Position numbers and translations under genes: made by a program. Positions 25,228 through 34,873 of a stretch of 64,000 bases of DNA are shown piece by piece. Source of the stretch: UBA2784 sp964494625 (GTDB lineage: Bacteria; Pseudomonadota; Alphaproteobacteria; Micropepsales; Micropepsaceae); contig CAZBRT010000001.1 of assembly GCA_964494625.1 (NCBI GenBank), positions 124,001 through 188,000 of the forward strand, in the 5' to 3' direction. Every line of letters begins with the position of its first letter. The first letter of the stretch is position 1. Under the pieces are notes generated by a model that was not told the origin of the DNA, searched no databases, and saw only the letters and a list, made by a program, of their open reading frames with translations.

Positions 25228-28212
25228 TCAGAACAGCTTTCGTGCGGCGAGATGGCGCAGGAATGCACCCACATCCAGCTCGCTGCCTGTCACCCTGGCC
25301 ATGATCGCACGCGACGTCATGCGGTCGCCGACCTCGTGCACATTCTTGCGGAGGAAATCGAGAATGCCCGCAAAATTTCCGCCCGCGATCTCGCTATCGA
25401 GATTGGCTGTGCGCGCATAGGTCTCTGCCAGCTGGGCCGCAAAAATGCTGCCGACCGTATAGGTCGGGAAGTAGCCAAACATGCCCGACGCCCAATGACC
25501 GTCCTGCAGGACGCCGTCACGCGGATTGTCGGGCATGAGACCCAGATAATCGTTCATGCGCTCGGCAAAGAGCCCTTCAAGGTCCTTGACCGCGAGGGCA
25601 CCGGTCATCAGGGCGCTCTCAATCTCAACGCGAAGGGCGATGTGCAGGTGATAGCTGAGTTCATCAGCATGGCTGCGCACAAGGCCTGGCCGCACGCGGT
25701 TGACGCGGGCATGGATCATCTCCGGCGACAGGCCGCGCATGGCGGCGCCAAAGTGCTTCTCCATCAAGGGAAAGGCGAAGTGCCAGAAGCCCAGGGAGCG
25801 GCCGATATGGTTCTCGTAGAGCCGCGCCAGACCTTCGTGCAGCGCCATGCCGGGCGCCCCGGCCAGAAGCGTGCCGCGATCGGCCATGGCATAGCCCTGG
25901 TCATAGAGCGCATGACCACCCTCGTGCAGCGTAAGGAGCATGGTGCGCGCGGGATCATGCGCCGAGGTGCGGATGGACATGCGCACGTCATCATGACCCA
26001 GCGCCGAAGTGCCGGGGTGGGTGGCGCGGTCAAGGCGCCCGCGGGTGAAGTCAAAGCCGATCTTCTCCAGAAGCTCGCGGGCAAGGTTCCATTGGGCGTG
26101 AACCGGAAAATCGCGGCCAGCAAAGATGTCGGTCTCGCCCTCGCGTGCACAGCGGGCTGCCGCCTCGCGCACGGCAGGCGCGAGCCTCGCGATGATCTGC
26201 TCGCGCAGGGGCTCCAGGCGGTGGCGGGTCAGGCCCGGCTCGTATTCCTCCATCATCACATCATAGGGGTGCGCATCGGGATCAGCTGCGCGGGCAAGTT
26301 CACGCGCAAGCCGCACGGTTTCAGTGAGCGAGGCGACGAGGAGGCTTGCATCATCGGCCTCACGCGCCTCCTCCCATGCGCCTTGCGACAGCGAGCAGGC
26401 ATGCGCGAAGTCACGCACCAGTTCCTCCGGCAGCGCCATCTCGCCGTTGCGCAGGTCGCGCAGCAATCCGATCTCGCGGGTGAGGTTTGCGTCATCCTCC
26501 GGCACTTCGGCTGCGGCATCCTCGATGAGGTCGCCCATCGCATCGGCGGTCAGGAGGGCATGACGAAGCGTTTCAAGGGCGGCGCGCTGGGCACCGCGTT
26601 CGTCCCGGCCTTCATCGGGGAGCACGGTTTCCTCGTCCCACTCCAGCACGGCCAGCGCGTAATCGAGGTTCTGCAATTGCGCGATTTTTCCGCGCAAGGC
26701 GACGAGGTTACCTTCAGGCCGCTCCCGCGAACGTTTGGGTGCCTTGAGGCCGGTTGGCGCGCTTGAGACCAGCACCGCCGCCATGCCGCCATGCTGGGCG
26801 ACATTGACGACCTGCTTCTGCGAAACGCGGCACATGATGCCAAGGCCGTTGTCGGTCGGCGCAAAGCCCATGACCACATAATAGGGTTCGTGGAAGACGC
26901 GGCCATTTTCCCCGGCAACCGGAAATTCAGCAACCGGCAGGCGGGTCGCCTTCTGCACCACCCATGAAAGGTCCGGGTCAGCTGCATTGGCCAATGCCTC
27001 GTTGATCACGCGGTCCCAATCTGCCGCGCTGGTGGCGCTGCCGATGGTGACACCCTCACCGCCATAGGAACGGTTGGGTTTCAGCACCAGTTCCTCGCGA
27101 TGCGTGCGAACGAATTCCGGCAAGTCGCCGGAGACATTGTGCGGCAAGGTGGTGTTGCAGCCGCGGATCGTGCGCGTCCAGAGCACATGGCGGCGGAACA
27201 TGCGGCATTCTTCCGCGCTGAAATGGGCGCCTGCAATTTCGGGATCGGTCAAAACTTCCCAGCAGCTCTTGTGGTCGAAATCGCCGGTCATGGACGAGAT
27301 GATGCGGTTCTCGCGGAAGAGCATCCGCATGGCGTCGAGTTTCCTGCCGGTCTCCGCCTCAAGCTCAATCAGGTCGCGGGTTTCATAGTCTCGGTAGGCG
27401 ACGTCGAGCTCCTGATCCTCGTAGAAGACGGCACCATCCTTCACGCGGAGCTCTGCCGGATCGGCATGAACGATGGTGATGCCGTGGCGGGCAGCCAGGA
27501 GCTTTGCCAGCACGGCCTGCTCGTTGATGCCGTCTTCGGCGTATTTGGGCTCGACAAAGGCGAGGCGGCATTGCGGGCGGCCCAGCGCGCGGCAATGATC
27601 GATCAGGGCCTGCAGGAAAAGATCGCGCTGGTCGCGCGGCAATTCGATCTCGAGTTCGGGGTCGTGGCTCACCAGCGTCGGGACGATGTCGCGCATCACC
27701 AATTGCTCGCAGAGCGGCGAATAGGAAATGCCGCCCACGCCCGAGAGATTGGCCTCCATGAAGTGGAGCGATTCCTGCCAGGACGAGGCGGCAAAATCAC
27801 ACACGGCATCGAGCCGCCCATAGACGGGATTGATGCGCTGGTGGAGCGGCGACCAGTGTGTGCGCAGCCATTCGTCCTCGCCCGGAGTTATTGCAAGGAT
27901 GCGGCGCACCTCCTGATCGGCCAGGTAAAGGCCGGGCAGGCGCTTCAGGCTCTCGGTCAGCTGCAGGCAGACATGGTGAACATAGGCCAGCTGTTCCTTC
28001 ATCGCCAGGAGCGGGCGGAGTTTGATGGGGATGGCCTCAAACTTGCCGTCGCGCTCATAGACCAGCTCGTTGGCCAGGGCGTCCTCGTGCAGGCGGCGGG
28101 AAATGCGGGAAAAACGGCGGTCCGACACGTGGGATGTCGCCCGAAGGACACGGTTGTCGAGTGCCGCCCCGGCAAGCCCCAAAGCCTCGCTTGGACTGAC
28201 AATGGAGGTCAT
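25228..28212 (-). CDS. Fusion: ATP-grasp-like domain plus M32 carboxypeptidase
   Basis: A single uninterrupted 994-codon ORF. Residues about 1-490 resemble circularly permuted ATP-grasp (type 2/glutathionylspermidine-synthetase-like) proteins: FMEANLSGVGGISYSP, LAFVEPKYAEDG, and the ATP-binding-like ELVLKPNRSYGGEGVTIG. Residues about 500-994 are a full carboxypeptidase Taq (M32): AVLEWDEETVLPDEG, HEGGHALYDQG with zinc ligands H763/H767, and third ligand E793 at the expected +26 spacing in MALHEGLARLYEN. The usual HESQSRLWEN is altered to HEGLARLYEN. M32 enzymes are normally stand-alone at about 500 residues. A ligase-like and a peptidase domain in one chain may build and trim the same peptide-like amide. 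No signal peptide. Confidence 0.85.
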   Translation of the reverse strand: MTSIVSPSEALGLAGAALDNRVLRATSHVSDRRFSRISRRLHEDALANELVYERDGKFEAIPIKLRPLLAMKEQLAYVHHVCLQLTESLKRLPGLYLADQEVRRILAITPGEDEWLRTHWSPLHQRINPVYGRLDAVCDFAASSWQESLHFMEANLSGVGGISYSPLCEQLVMRDIVPTLVSHDPELEIELPRDQRDLFLQALIDHCRALGRPQCRLAFVEPKYAEDGINEQAVLAKLLAARHGITIVHADPAELRVKDGAVFYEDQELDVAYRDYETRDLIELEAETGRKLDAMRMLFRENRIISSMTGDFDHKSCWEVLTDPEIAGAHFSAEECRMFRRHVLWTRTIRGCNTTLPHNVSGDLPEFVRTHREELVLKPNRSYGGEGVTIGSATSAADWDRVINEALANAADPDLSWVVQKATRLPVAEFPVAGENGRVFHEPYYVVMGFAPTDNGLGIMCRVSQKQVVNVAQHGGMAAVLVSSAPTGLKAPKRSRERPEGNLVALRGKIAQLQNLDYALAVLEWDEETVLPDEGRDERGAQRAALETLRHALLTADAMGDLIEDAAAEVPEDDANLTREIGLLRDLRNGEMALPEELVRDFAHACSLSQGAWEEAREADDASLLVASLTETVRLARELARAADPDAHPYDVMMEEYEPGLTRHRLEPLREQIIARLAPAVREAAARCAREGETDIFAGRDFPVHAQWNLARELLEKIGFDFTRGRLDRATHPGTSALGHDDVRMSIRTSAHDPARTMLLTLHEGGHALYDQGYAMADRGTLLAGAPGMALHEGLARLYENHIGRSLGFWHFAFPLMEKHFGAAMRGLSPEMIHARVNRVRPGLVRSHADELSYHLHIALRVEIESALMTGALAVKDLEGLFAERMNDYLGLMPDNPRDGVLQDGHWASGMFGYFPTYTVGSIFAAQLAETYARTANLDSEIAGGNFAGILDFLRKNVHEVGDRMTSRAIMARVTGSELDVGAFLRHLAARKLF

Positions 28213-28323
28213 TTCCTGTTCCTCTTGCGGCCGGAATCCGGGTTATGTTTCCGACTCGCATGAGCCGTTCCGCCTTGCAAGGGGTGGCGGGCGGCGACAT
28301 GCAACCTCTGGGGGGAGGCTTTC

Positions 28324-31158
28324 ATGGTCCATTTTCTCGAGCGAGTGTTGTTCCGGCTGCGTGCGGGCATTCTGGTGCTTTTGGCACTGGTAACGGGGGC
28401 GGCGGCCTATGCCGCGCTCGACCTTCACATGGATGCAGGCTTCCTGAAGGTCCTGCCCCAGGACCACCCCTATGTGCAGACATTCCTGAAATACCAGGAG
28501 CGGCTGACCGGCACGAACCGGATCGCCATCATCCTCGAGAACAAGAACGGCACGATTTACGAGGCCGGTTACCTCGCCAGCTTGCGCAAACTGACGGATG
28601 ACCTTGGCTTCATTTCGGTGGGCGGCTCGGCGGGCGTCACCGGCATCTGGACCCCCAACACACGCTTCTATGAAGTGACCGAGGAAGGTTTTGAGGGGCG
28701 GAACCTCATCCCCTCGACCGTCACGGATGACACGATCGACGAGGCCGTCATCGACCAGCTGCGCGCCGACATCAAGCGGGGCGGCTATGAGGGGCTTCTG
28801 GTTTCCGAAGACGGGCGCTCGTCGCTGATTGTCGGCGAACTCCTCGACACCGACATGAAGACGCGCGAGCGGCTGGATTATTTCGCGCTGGGTGCGCGGC
28901 TGGAAAACGAGATCAGGACAAAATACACGGATGAAGCGCACGAGGTGCACATCATCGGCTTTGCGCAGGCGGTTGCCGACATTGCCAATCAGGGCAGCGA
29001 ATCCGTTCCCGTCTTCTTTGCCATCGCCTTTGTCATCACCTACATCGCCGTCCTTCTTTATGTGCAGTCGCTGACGCTGGCGGCGATCACGGTCGGGTGC
29101 TCGCTTGCTTCGGTCATCTGGCAATACGGCATCATCACCATGCTGGGCTTCGGGCTGGATCCGTTCGCCATCCTCATTCCGTTCCTCATCTTTGCCATCG
29201 GTGCAAGCCACGGCGTGCAGCAGATCAACCGCTTCAGCCGCGAGCTGCAACACGGGGCCAGCAGCGTGGCGGCTGCGCGCACGTCGTTCTCCGCGTTGTT
29301 TGCACCGGGCATCGGCGCCCTGCTGACCGACCTTGTCGGGTTTGCAACGCTCATCCTCATTCCCATCCCGATGATCCAGGAGGTGGCCATTGCCGCCTCG
29401 ATCGGCGTGGCACTGAAGGTCGTCTCCAACCTCATCATGCTGCCCTTGATCGCGTCCTATTACCGGCCGAGCCAGCATTATCGCACGCGGATCGAGCGGG
29501 CGCGCCAATGGCCCCATGCGATCATGCATGCGGTTGCCAGCGTTGCGCATCCGGTTGCGGCGCGGTTCATCTTTGCCGGCAGCCTTGTTGTCCTGGCTCT
29601 TTCCATCTGGCAGGCCATGAAACTGCCGGTCGGCGATACGACACCGGGCGTGCCGGAACTTCATGCGGATTCCCGCTACAACCGCGACACGGCGTTCCTT
29701 GCCGACAATTTCATCTTCGGCACCGATATCCTGATGGTGGTGATGGAAACGCCGGATCAGGCGTGTCTCTCCCCCGCGACGATCAAGCTGCAGCGACGCC
29801 TTGGCGCCTTCCTTGAAGGCGTGCCCGGCGTGCGCTCGGTGAGCAGTCTCTCCTCGCTGGTGGTCCGGCTCAACGCGCTTTTCAATGGCGGCAATCCCAA
29901 ATATCTCGTGATCTCGGGCGATTCCGGTGCGCTGGCGGAATCCATCAGCCCGCTCACGCCTTCTGACGGCTTCTTTGACGCCGACTGCAAGGTCCTGCCT
30001 GTCTATGTGTTTCTCGAGAATTCCTACGACGAGACGCTGCGCCGTGTGACAGATGCCGTCGTGCGCTGGCGGAAGGACAATGCGATGCAGCTTTCGCTTG
30101 TGCCTTCGGCCACACCGGCGCTTGGCCTTGGCGAGGCGGCGGCGGATGCGTGCTGGCGTGCGCGCGATGACCGCAGCGGCACATGGCGGCTTCTGCCCTC
30201 TGAACTCGCCGGGCTTTCGCATGTGGTGCAGCCTGCGTCGCCCCTCAGCGATGGATTGCCGGTCGAGATCACGATCAGCGGCTATGCGGCTGCGCCTGTT
30301 GATCCGGCAGCTTCCCGCGCGCAGATGATGCGGCGGCCTGCCGTGTGGGCGGGCATATCGCCCGAAGCGTGCCCCTTTGCCGAGGAAATCACCAAGCCCG
30401 AAACACGGGATACGCGCGCAGCCCTCTGGTCCTTTTCGATGGCCCTGCCGGAAGGCAAGCCGGGCGAGGTCTTGCCGCTTGATATCGCCGGGGCGATGAA
30501 GGCAGCAGGCGTGGCGCCGGGTGAGGCTGCCGAAATCCGCGTGACCGACGTGCCGCTCTCCACCCATTTCCGGCTGGCCAGCGGCAATGCCGGCGTGGCG
30601 GCCGGTGTGAACGAGGTGATCGCGCGGTCAGAACTGCCGTCGATGATCGTTGTTTATCTCGCTGTCGTCATATTCGTGTTCCTCACCTATTTCGACTGGC
30701 GTGCGGCGCTGATCTGCCTTGTGCCGCTGACGCTGGCGACGTGGCTCGGTTACAGCTTCATGGCGTTCATGGGGATCGGGCTCAAGATCACCACGCTGCC
30801 GGTGCTCGTGATCGCGGTCGGCATCGGGGTTGACTATGCCTTCTATATCTACAGCCGGATCGAGCATCATTTCGCGCATGGACGCACGGTCACCCATGCC
30901 TATCAGCGCGCAGTCCTGGAAACAGGCGTTGCGGTTGCGATCACTGGCGTCGTGCTGGCGGCAGGCGTTGCCACCTGGGCGTTCTCGCCGCTGAAATTCC
31001 AGGCCGACATGGGGCTCCTGATGAGCTTCATGTTCATCACCAACATGGTGATGGCGGTGATCGTGATGCCGGCATGGGCGGTCACGCTCGACATTCTGGT
31101 GCCGCGCCAGCGCAGGGCACTGGCGCATCCGCATCCTGACGAGGCACCACATGGGTGA
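28324..31158 (+). CDS. RND/MMPL-family exporter
   Basis: A 944-residue inner-membrane transporter of the RND superfamily (MMPL/hydrophobe-exporter type). It has one N-terminal helix (about 13-32), then a large periplasmic loop and a block of about five helices with IFAIGASHGVQQINRFSREL. A second periplasmic loop and a second helix block follow (VIAVGIGVDYAFYIYSRIEHHF). The duplicated layout and the GASHG / GIGVDY motifs in the helix-4-like positions are typical. Substrate likely a lipid or hydrophobic compound, by family. The ATG at 28324 has GGGGGGAGG upstream. It overlaps the next gene by 8 nt. Confidence 0.85.
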   Translation: MVHFLERVLFRLRAGILVLLALVTGAAAYAALDLHMDAGFLKVLPQDHPYVQTFLKYQERLTGTNRIAIILENKNGTIYEAGYLASLRKLTDDLGFISVGGSAGVTGIWTPNTRFYEVTEEGFEGRNLIPSTVTDDTIDEAVIDQLRADIKRGGYEGLLVSEDGRSSLIVGELLDTDMKTRERLDYFALGARLENEIRTKYTDEAHEVHIIGFAQAVADIANQGSESVPVFFAIAFVITYIAVLLYVQSLTLAAITVGCSLASVIWQYGIITMLGFGLDPFAILIPFLIFAIGASHGVQQINRFSRELQHGASSVAAARTSFSALFAPGIGALLTDLVGFATLILIPIPMIQEVAIAASIGVALKVVSNLIMLPLIASYYRPSQHYRTRIERARQWPHAIMHAVASVAHPVAARFIFAGSLVVLALSIWQAMKLPVGDTTPGVPELHADSRYNRDTAFLADNFIFGTDILMVVMETPDQACLSPATIKLQRRLGAFLEGVPGVRSVSSLSSLVVRLNALFNGGNPKYLVISGDSGALAESISPLTPSDGFFDADCKVLPVYVFLENSYDETLRRVTDAVVRWRKDNAMQLSLVPSATPALGLGEAAADACWRARDDRSGTWRLLPSELAGLSHVVQPASPLSDGLPVEITISGYAAAPVDPAASRAQMMRRPAVWAGISPEACPFAEEITKPETRDTRAALWSFSMALPEGKPGEVLPLDIAGAMKAAGVAPGEAAEIRVTDVPLSTHFRLASGNAGVAAGVNEVIARSELPSMIVVYLAVVIFVFLTYFDWRAALICLVPLTLATWLGYSFMAFMGIGLKITTLPVLVIAVGIGVDYAFYIYSRIEHHFAHGRTVTHAYQRAVLETGVAVAITGVVLAAGVATWAFSPLKFQADMGLLMSFMFITNMVMAVIVMPAWAVTLDILVPRQRRALAHPHPDEAPHG

Positions 31159-31576
31159 ACCACGCGGGCCTACGATTTTCCTTTTCCTGCTGGGGCTCCT
31201 GACTGCCGTACCCGGCGCGATCCATGTGTTCCTGCCCGATGGCGGGGCTGGCGTGATCGCGGGGCTTGATCTTTCAGCCTATGGCGCTGTGATCATCAGC
31301 GTCTTTGCCTGGGCGGGGGCAACACAGATCGCCTGGGGGCTTCTTATGATGCTGGTGGCCTTGCGCCATCGCGCGCTTCTGGTGCCGGTCTTGTCGCTCG
31401 CACTTTTCGAGCGGGTGTTGATGGCCGCCAATGAATGGTGGCTCAAACCCGGAGATGGCGGCGACAAGCCGCCCGGCGTTTATGGCACTTTGATTGCCAT
31501 TCCGCTGATCACGATTTTTCTCGTCTGGGCGTGGCGGTCAGGCGCCCGCGACAAGAACCTCGCAGCCGGTTCCTGA
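31151..31576 (+). CDS. Small membrane protein coupled to RND exporter
   Basis: A 141-residue protein with about four predicted membrane helices (FLFLLGLLTAVPGAIHVFL; VIISVFAWAGATQIAWGLLM; LVPVLSLALFERVLM; LIAIPLITIFLVWAW). Its ATG lies inside the exporter's stop region (8-nt overlap), so translation is coupled and it may be an accessory subunit. Function not recognised. The 3' 39 nt overlap the convergent GST-like gene. Confidence 0.72.
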   Translation: MGEPRGPTIFLFLLGLLTAVPGAIHVFLPDGGAGVIAGLDLSAYGAVIISVFAWAGATQIAWGLLMMLVALRHRALLVPVLSLALFERVLMAANEWWLKPGDGGDKPPGVYGTLIAIPLITIFLVWAWRSGARDKNLAAGS

Positions 31577-32578
31577 CAGGGCGCGATCCACCGATCTGCG
31601 TTGATCCCTACCCAGCGCCGCATATTGCGCACGCAGTTCGGCAAGGCATTTTGCCTGATAGGGAAATGTCTGCTGAACCCATGTTGCGCCATCAATCGTG
31701 GTTTCGACCGTTTCGGCCTTCGCCATCGCCGCCTTGGCATTGGCGATGAGGAGCGGCGCATAGACACGGCCGATCTCGCCCAGGATTGCTTTCAGCGTGG
31801 GGGCAAGCGTGGGTGCGTCAGCAAAGCCAGCATCCGCAACCTCAAGCCCGGACAAATCGTCCATCACGTCGATCCAGGCATAGCTGCGGGGTGCGAGCGA
31901 CAGCGTGAGCGCCATGGGCGTCGGGTCAAAATGGGTCAGCTGGGTCAATTGGCCATAGACGCCGAAATCCGATGCGCCCGGACGATGGCCCATCAGGAAG
32001 GGTGCGGTTGCCAGATGATTTTCAAGGAGCGTGATGAAGCGCTTGTAGCTTTCCTCAATCACATGTCCCGTCGTTTCATTCGAGCCGACATAACGCAGGC
32101 GGCCGATCTGGCGCTCGCAGAAGAGCTTCTTCATCGCCTGCCATTCGCCATGCGGGGCTGACACGTTGCGCCAGAGGGGAAGAATGTCGCCCGCCTTGTC
32201 GATGTCGGCCGGATAGACCCAGCGATAATGGAACATCGCTTTGGTCAACCATTCATCGGCATAGTCCTCGATCAGGGCATCAATGAAAGCGAGCGCGGGA
32301 TCGGCCGGCAGCACATGGCGGCCGTGAATCTCGCGCTCCAGCCGCCGGATGATCGGGGTTGAATCCACCACTGCCTCTATGTCGCCCTTTGCATCGGGAA
32401 GATAGAAGGTGGGCAGAAGCTCCACCTTCGGCTTGGGCAGATCGCCCAATTGTCCGTGAGACCCCAGGAGAAACCGGTAGGGAATGTGGCGATAGCGCAG
32501 ATAAGCCATCATCTTGCGCGTATAGGGTGAACCGGGCGCACCTTTGAAGCGGATGGCATCTGGCGTGGCGGGCGGCAT
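31538..32578 (-). CDS. Glutathione S-transferase-like protein
   Basis: A 346-residue protein with an N-terminal thioredoxin-like GST domain (FKGAPGSPYTRKMMAYLRY, with the strand/turn before DSTPIIRRLE). An all-helical C-terminal domain includes HRPGASDFGVYGQL. It is longer than classical GSTs (about 210 aa), with extra helices. It is the last gene of the minus-strand catabolic group, 67 bp after the NAD(P)-binding gene. In aromatic pathways GST-like proteins act in isomerisation or dehalogenation, but the substrate here is unknown. Its 3' end overlaps the convergent membrane-protein gene by 39 bp. Confidence 0.78.
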   Translation of the reverse strand: MPPATPDAIRFKGAPGSPYTRKMMAYLRYRHIPYRFLLGSHGQLGDLPKPKVELLPTFYLPDAKGDIEAVVDSTPIIRRLEREIHGRHVLPADPALAFIDALIEDYADEWLTKAMFHYRWVYPADIDKAGDILPLWRNVSAPHGEWQAMKKLFCERQIGRLRYVGSNETTGHVIEESYKRFITLLENHLATAPFLMGHRPGASDFGVYGQLTQLTHFDPTPMALTLSLAPRSYAWIDVMDDLSGLEVADAGFADAPTLAPTLKAILGEIGRVYAPLLIANAKAAMAKAETVETTIDGATWVQQTFPYQAKCLAELRAQYAALGRDQRRSVDRALSGTGCEVLVAGA

Positions 32579-32645
32579 GTGGGGACCTATGATGTGGCAT
32601 TGTTCATGCCAAAATCATGGGCGCGTGGACTATCACGGTCAAGGG

Positions 32646-33389
32646 TCAGAAGGGGGTTGCCTTCTTGCCCCGCATCCCGGGCGGCAGTGCAACACCAACG
32701 CGGTGCCGGGCAAAAGGCCCGCCACGCGCCAGATGCGATACGATCACGTGGGCCGCATCCTCATAGGTGATGGTCATCTCGCCCAACTTGCGGGCAAAGG
32801 CAATTGCGGTTGCCATCGCCGGAAGAAAGCGGGTGGCCGCAGGCCGGCTGACCGGCCAGACATCGGCTGAAATGCGCAGGCCTTCGTGCGGCCGGCCATC
32901 GCGCGCATCGACCATCGGTCCCGGACACAGCATCGACCAATCAAGCGCGGTCTTGCGCACGGTTTCAAAATTCTCGCGATGCGCCCGGAAGATTTTGGGG
33001 ATGAGGGGAAGATCAACCGTCATGCGCGATGTGCCGGGCACATCCAGCACGCCTGCCCCGCCAAAGAACCAGAAGCGCCCGTCTTTGCCCAGCACCTGAT
33101 CTGCCGCGCGGATGACGCCTGCAATCAACGCAACATAGCCTTCCGATTTGGTGAGGGTGCCTGCCGCGTTGATCACTGCATCCTGTCCTTCCATCGCGGC
33201 GGTCAACATTTTTGTGTCGGTCACGTCGCCGGAGCGGACGGTCAGGCGCGCGCCATCGGATACGGCCAGCGCTGCGCGCAGCTTTGCCTCATCGCGCGCG
33301 AGTGCCGTGACTTCGTGGTGTTGAGCCAACGCCGTACGGACGAGGCGCAGGCCCGTGTTGCCGCCTGCTCCCAAAACGAGGACTTTCAT
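32646..33389 (-). CDS. NAD(P)-binding SDR/NmrA-like protein
   Basis: A 247-residue atypical short-chain dehydrogenase with the Rossmann motif VLGAGGNTGLRLV (GxxGxxG). It also has a second block GSGDV-like (TVRSGDVTDTKML), VINAAGT and the segment WSMLCPGPMVD. No Tyr-x-x-x-Lys catalytic pair is evident, which favours the NmrA/flavin-reductase-like group. It overlaps the FAD hydroxylase stop by 4 bp. It may supply or sense NAD(P)H in the aromatic pathway, but this is inference. Confidence 0.82.
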   Translation of the reverse strand: MKVLVLGAGGNTGLRLVRTALAQHHEVTALARDEAKLRAALAVSDGARLTVRSGDVTDTKMLTAAMEGQDAVINAAGTLTKSEGYVALIAGVIRAADQVLGKDGRFWFFGGAGVLDVPGTSRMTVDLPLIPKIFRAHRENFETVRKTALDWSMLCPGPMVDARDGRPHEGLRISADVWPVSRPAATRFLPAMATAIAFARKLGEMTITYEDAAHVIVSHLARGGPFARHRVGVALPPGMRGKKATPF

Positions 33390-34867
33390 GCTGCCTCCGT
33401 TGTCCTGGCTGGCCAGAGATTTGCGGCAGGACCTGTACCCAGAATGTAGCGGTCGGGGCGGATGAGTGCGCCCTGCACACCGGCCTCACTCAACTGCGCG
33501 GCAAGGGCAGCGCCCCAGGGATCCACTTCAAGGTCCATGATCGCGACATGGGCGGGAAGATGCGCACGCGCCTTGCGGGCAGCGTCGCCAAAGCCTGCGT
33601 AGACAAATCCCTGCGGCCAGTGGTCGTCGCTGCGTTGCGTGGCGCCGCCTTCGTGACGCACGGTCTGGGCCGCGAGCGTGCCCGCAAGCGGGGTTTCGGT
33701 GAACTGGCCGCCCTTCAGGGCAGGTGCCGGTGGAATGGTGGGGGTACTGCCCTTCGCCACAGGTGCGGCCAGCATGTCGCGGTCGCGCTTTGCGGCTTCG
33801 GCTTCATCCTGGATGCAGACGACGCGCCCCATGAAGATCGCGGTCTCGATCATGGCGCGCACATGGGGTTCGCGCTCGGGCTGATAGGTGCCGAGCAGCG
33901 TATCCGCCGCACGGCCCGCGAATATTTCGGCGAGTTTCCAGCCGAGATTTTCTGCGTCCCGCACACCCGAGCAGAGGCCCTGCCCCATGAATGGCGGCGT
34001 CTGGTGGGCGGCGTCACCCGCCAGAAGCACGTTGCCCTTGCGCCATTCCCGCGCGACCAGACCGTGGAAGCGATAGACCGCCTTGCGACCCAGCGTGAAT
34101 TCGGCAAGACCGTGCCAGGGCGCCAGCAGCGCCATGACGCGCGAATCGTCCATCATGTCGGCAGGCACTTCGCCGCGCTTCAGCATGAACTCCCAGCGAT
34201 AGCGGCCGGGGCTCATGGGCATATAGGTCGTGGGGCGCGCGGGCACACAATGCTGGATGCCGTGTTGCGGCAATCTGCTGTCGTCACCTTTGGTCATGAC
34301 ATCAACGACAAGCCATGGCTCGTCAAAGCCATAGTCGAATTGCGGAATGCCGAGCGCCTTGCGCACGGGGCTTGAGGCGCCGTCGCAGGCGATCACGTAT
34401 CTCGTCCTGATGTTCCGCGTGCCGTTCCCGTCCATCACCGAAACGGTTGCGCCCGTCTCGTCATTGCTGATGACATCGAGAAAGGTCACGCCAGTTTCAA
34501 CCTGCACGTCGGCGCTTTGCGCGACCACATTGCGCAAGGCGGCTTCAATGCCGGGCTGGTGGAACATGTAGCTCGCCTGCCAGCCCGACAGCGTGCGGGC
34601 GGGTGATTCAAACCGCATCAGCGACTGGCCCTGCGCATTCACGAAATCATAGGTCGAGATGGCGCGGGTCTGCGGTTCGACGGCAGCAGCAATGCCCAGA
34701 CGCTGCCAGACACGCATGATCTCGTGATCAAAATGCGCGGCGCGCGGCAGCGGATAGATCTCGTGTTCCCGGTCGATGATGAGCGTCTTGACGCCCAACT
34801 GGCCCAAGCGTGCCGCCAGCGTCGCGCCCGTTGGTCCATAGCCGATGATGAGAACATCCGGGCTCAT
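33386..34867 (-). CDS. FAD-dependent aromatic hydroxylase (MhpA-like)
   Basis: A 493-residue class A flavoprotein monooxygenase that hydroxylates an aromatic ring with NAD(P)H and oxygen. It has the N-terminal FAD motif LIIGYGPTGATLAARLG (GxGPTG), the DG segment IACDGASSPVRKALG and the C-terminal FAD motif LLAGDAAHQTPPFMGQG. Overall it is closest in layout to 3-(3-hydroxyphenyl)propionate hydroxylase (MhpA/OhpB type). The gene sits between the FAH-family hydrolase and the NAD(P)-binding protein in the TetR-controlled operon, fitting an upper step that makes a catechol-like substrate for the extradiol enzyme. Confidence 0.87.
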   Translation of the reverse strand: MSPDVLIIGYGPTGATLAARLGQLGVKTLIIDREHEIYPLPRAAHFDHEIMRVWQRLGIAAAVEPQTRAISTYDFVNAQGQSLMRFESPARTLSGWQASYMFHQPGIEAALRNVVAQSADVQVETGVTFLDVISNDETGATVSVMDGNGTRNIRTRYVIACDGASSPVRKALGIPQFDYGFDEPWLVVDVMTKGDDSRLPQHGIQHCVPARPTTYMPMSPGRYRWEFMLKRGEVPADMMDDSRVMALLAPWHGLAEFTLGRKAVYRFHGLVAREWRKGNVLLAGDAAHQTPPFMGQGLCSGVRDAENLGWKLAEIFAGRAADTLLGTYQPEREPHVRAMIETAIFMGRVVCIQDEAEAAKRDRDMLAAPVAKGSTPTIPPAPALKGGQFTETPLAGTLAAQTVRHEGGATQRSDDHWPQGFVYAGFGDAARKARAHLPAHVAIMDLEVDPWGAALAAQLSEAGVQGALIRPDRYILGTGPAANLWPARTTEAA

Positions 34868-34873
34868 GCGTGC

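Noticed and set aside
28243..30567. Long minus-strand open frame (774 codons) opposite the RND exporter
   Set aside because: It is antisense to a clear membrane transporter, has low-complexity Arg/His/Asp-rich composition and no domain, and is explained by high GC content.
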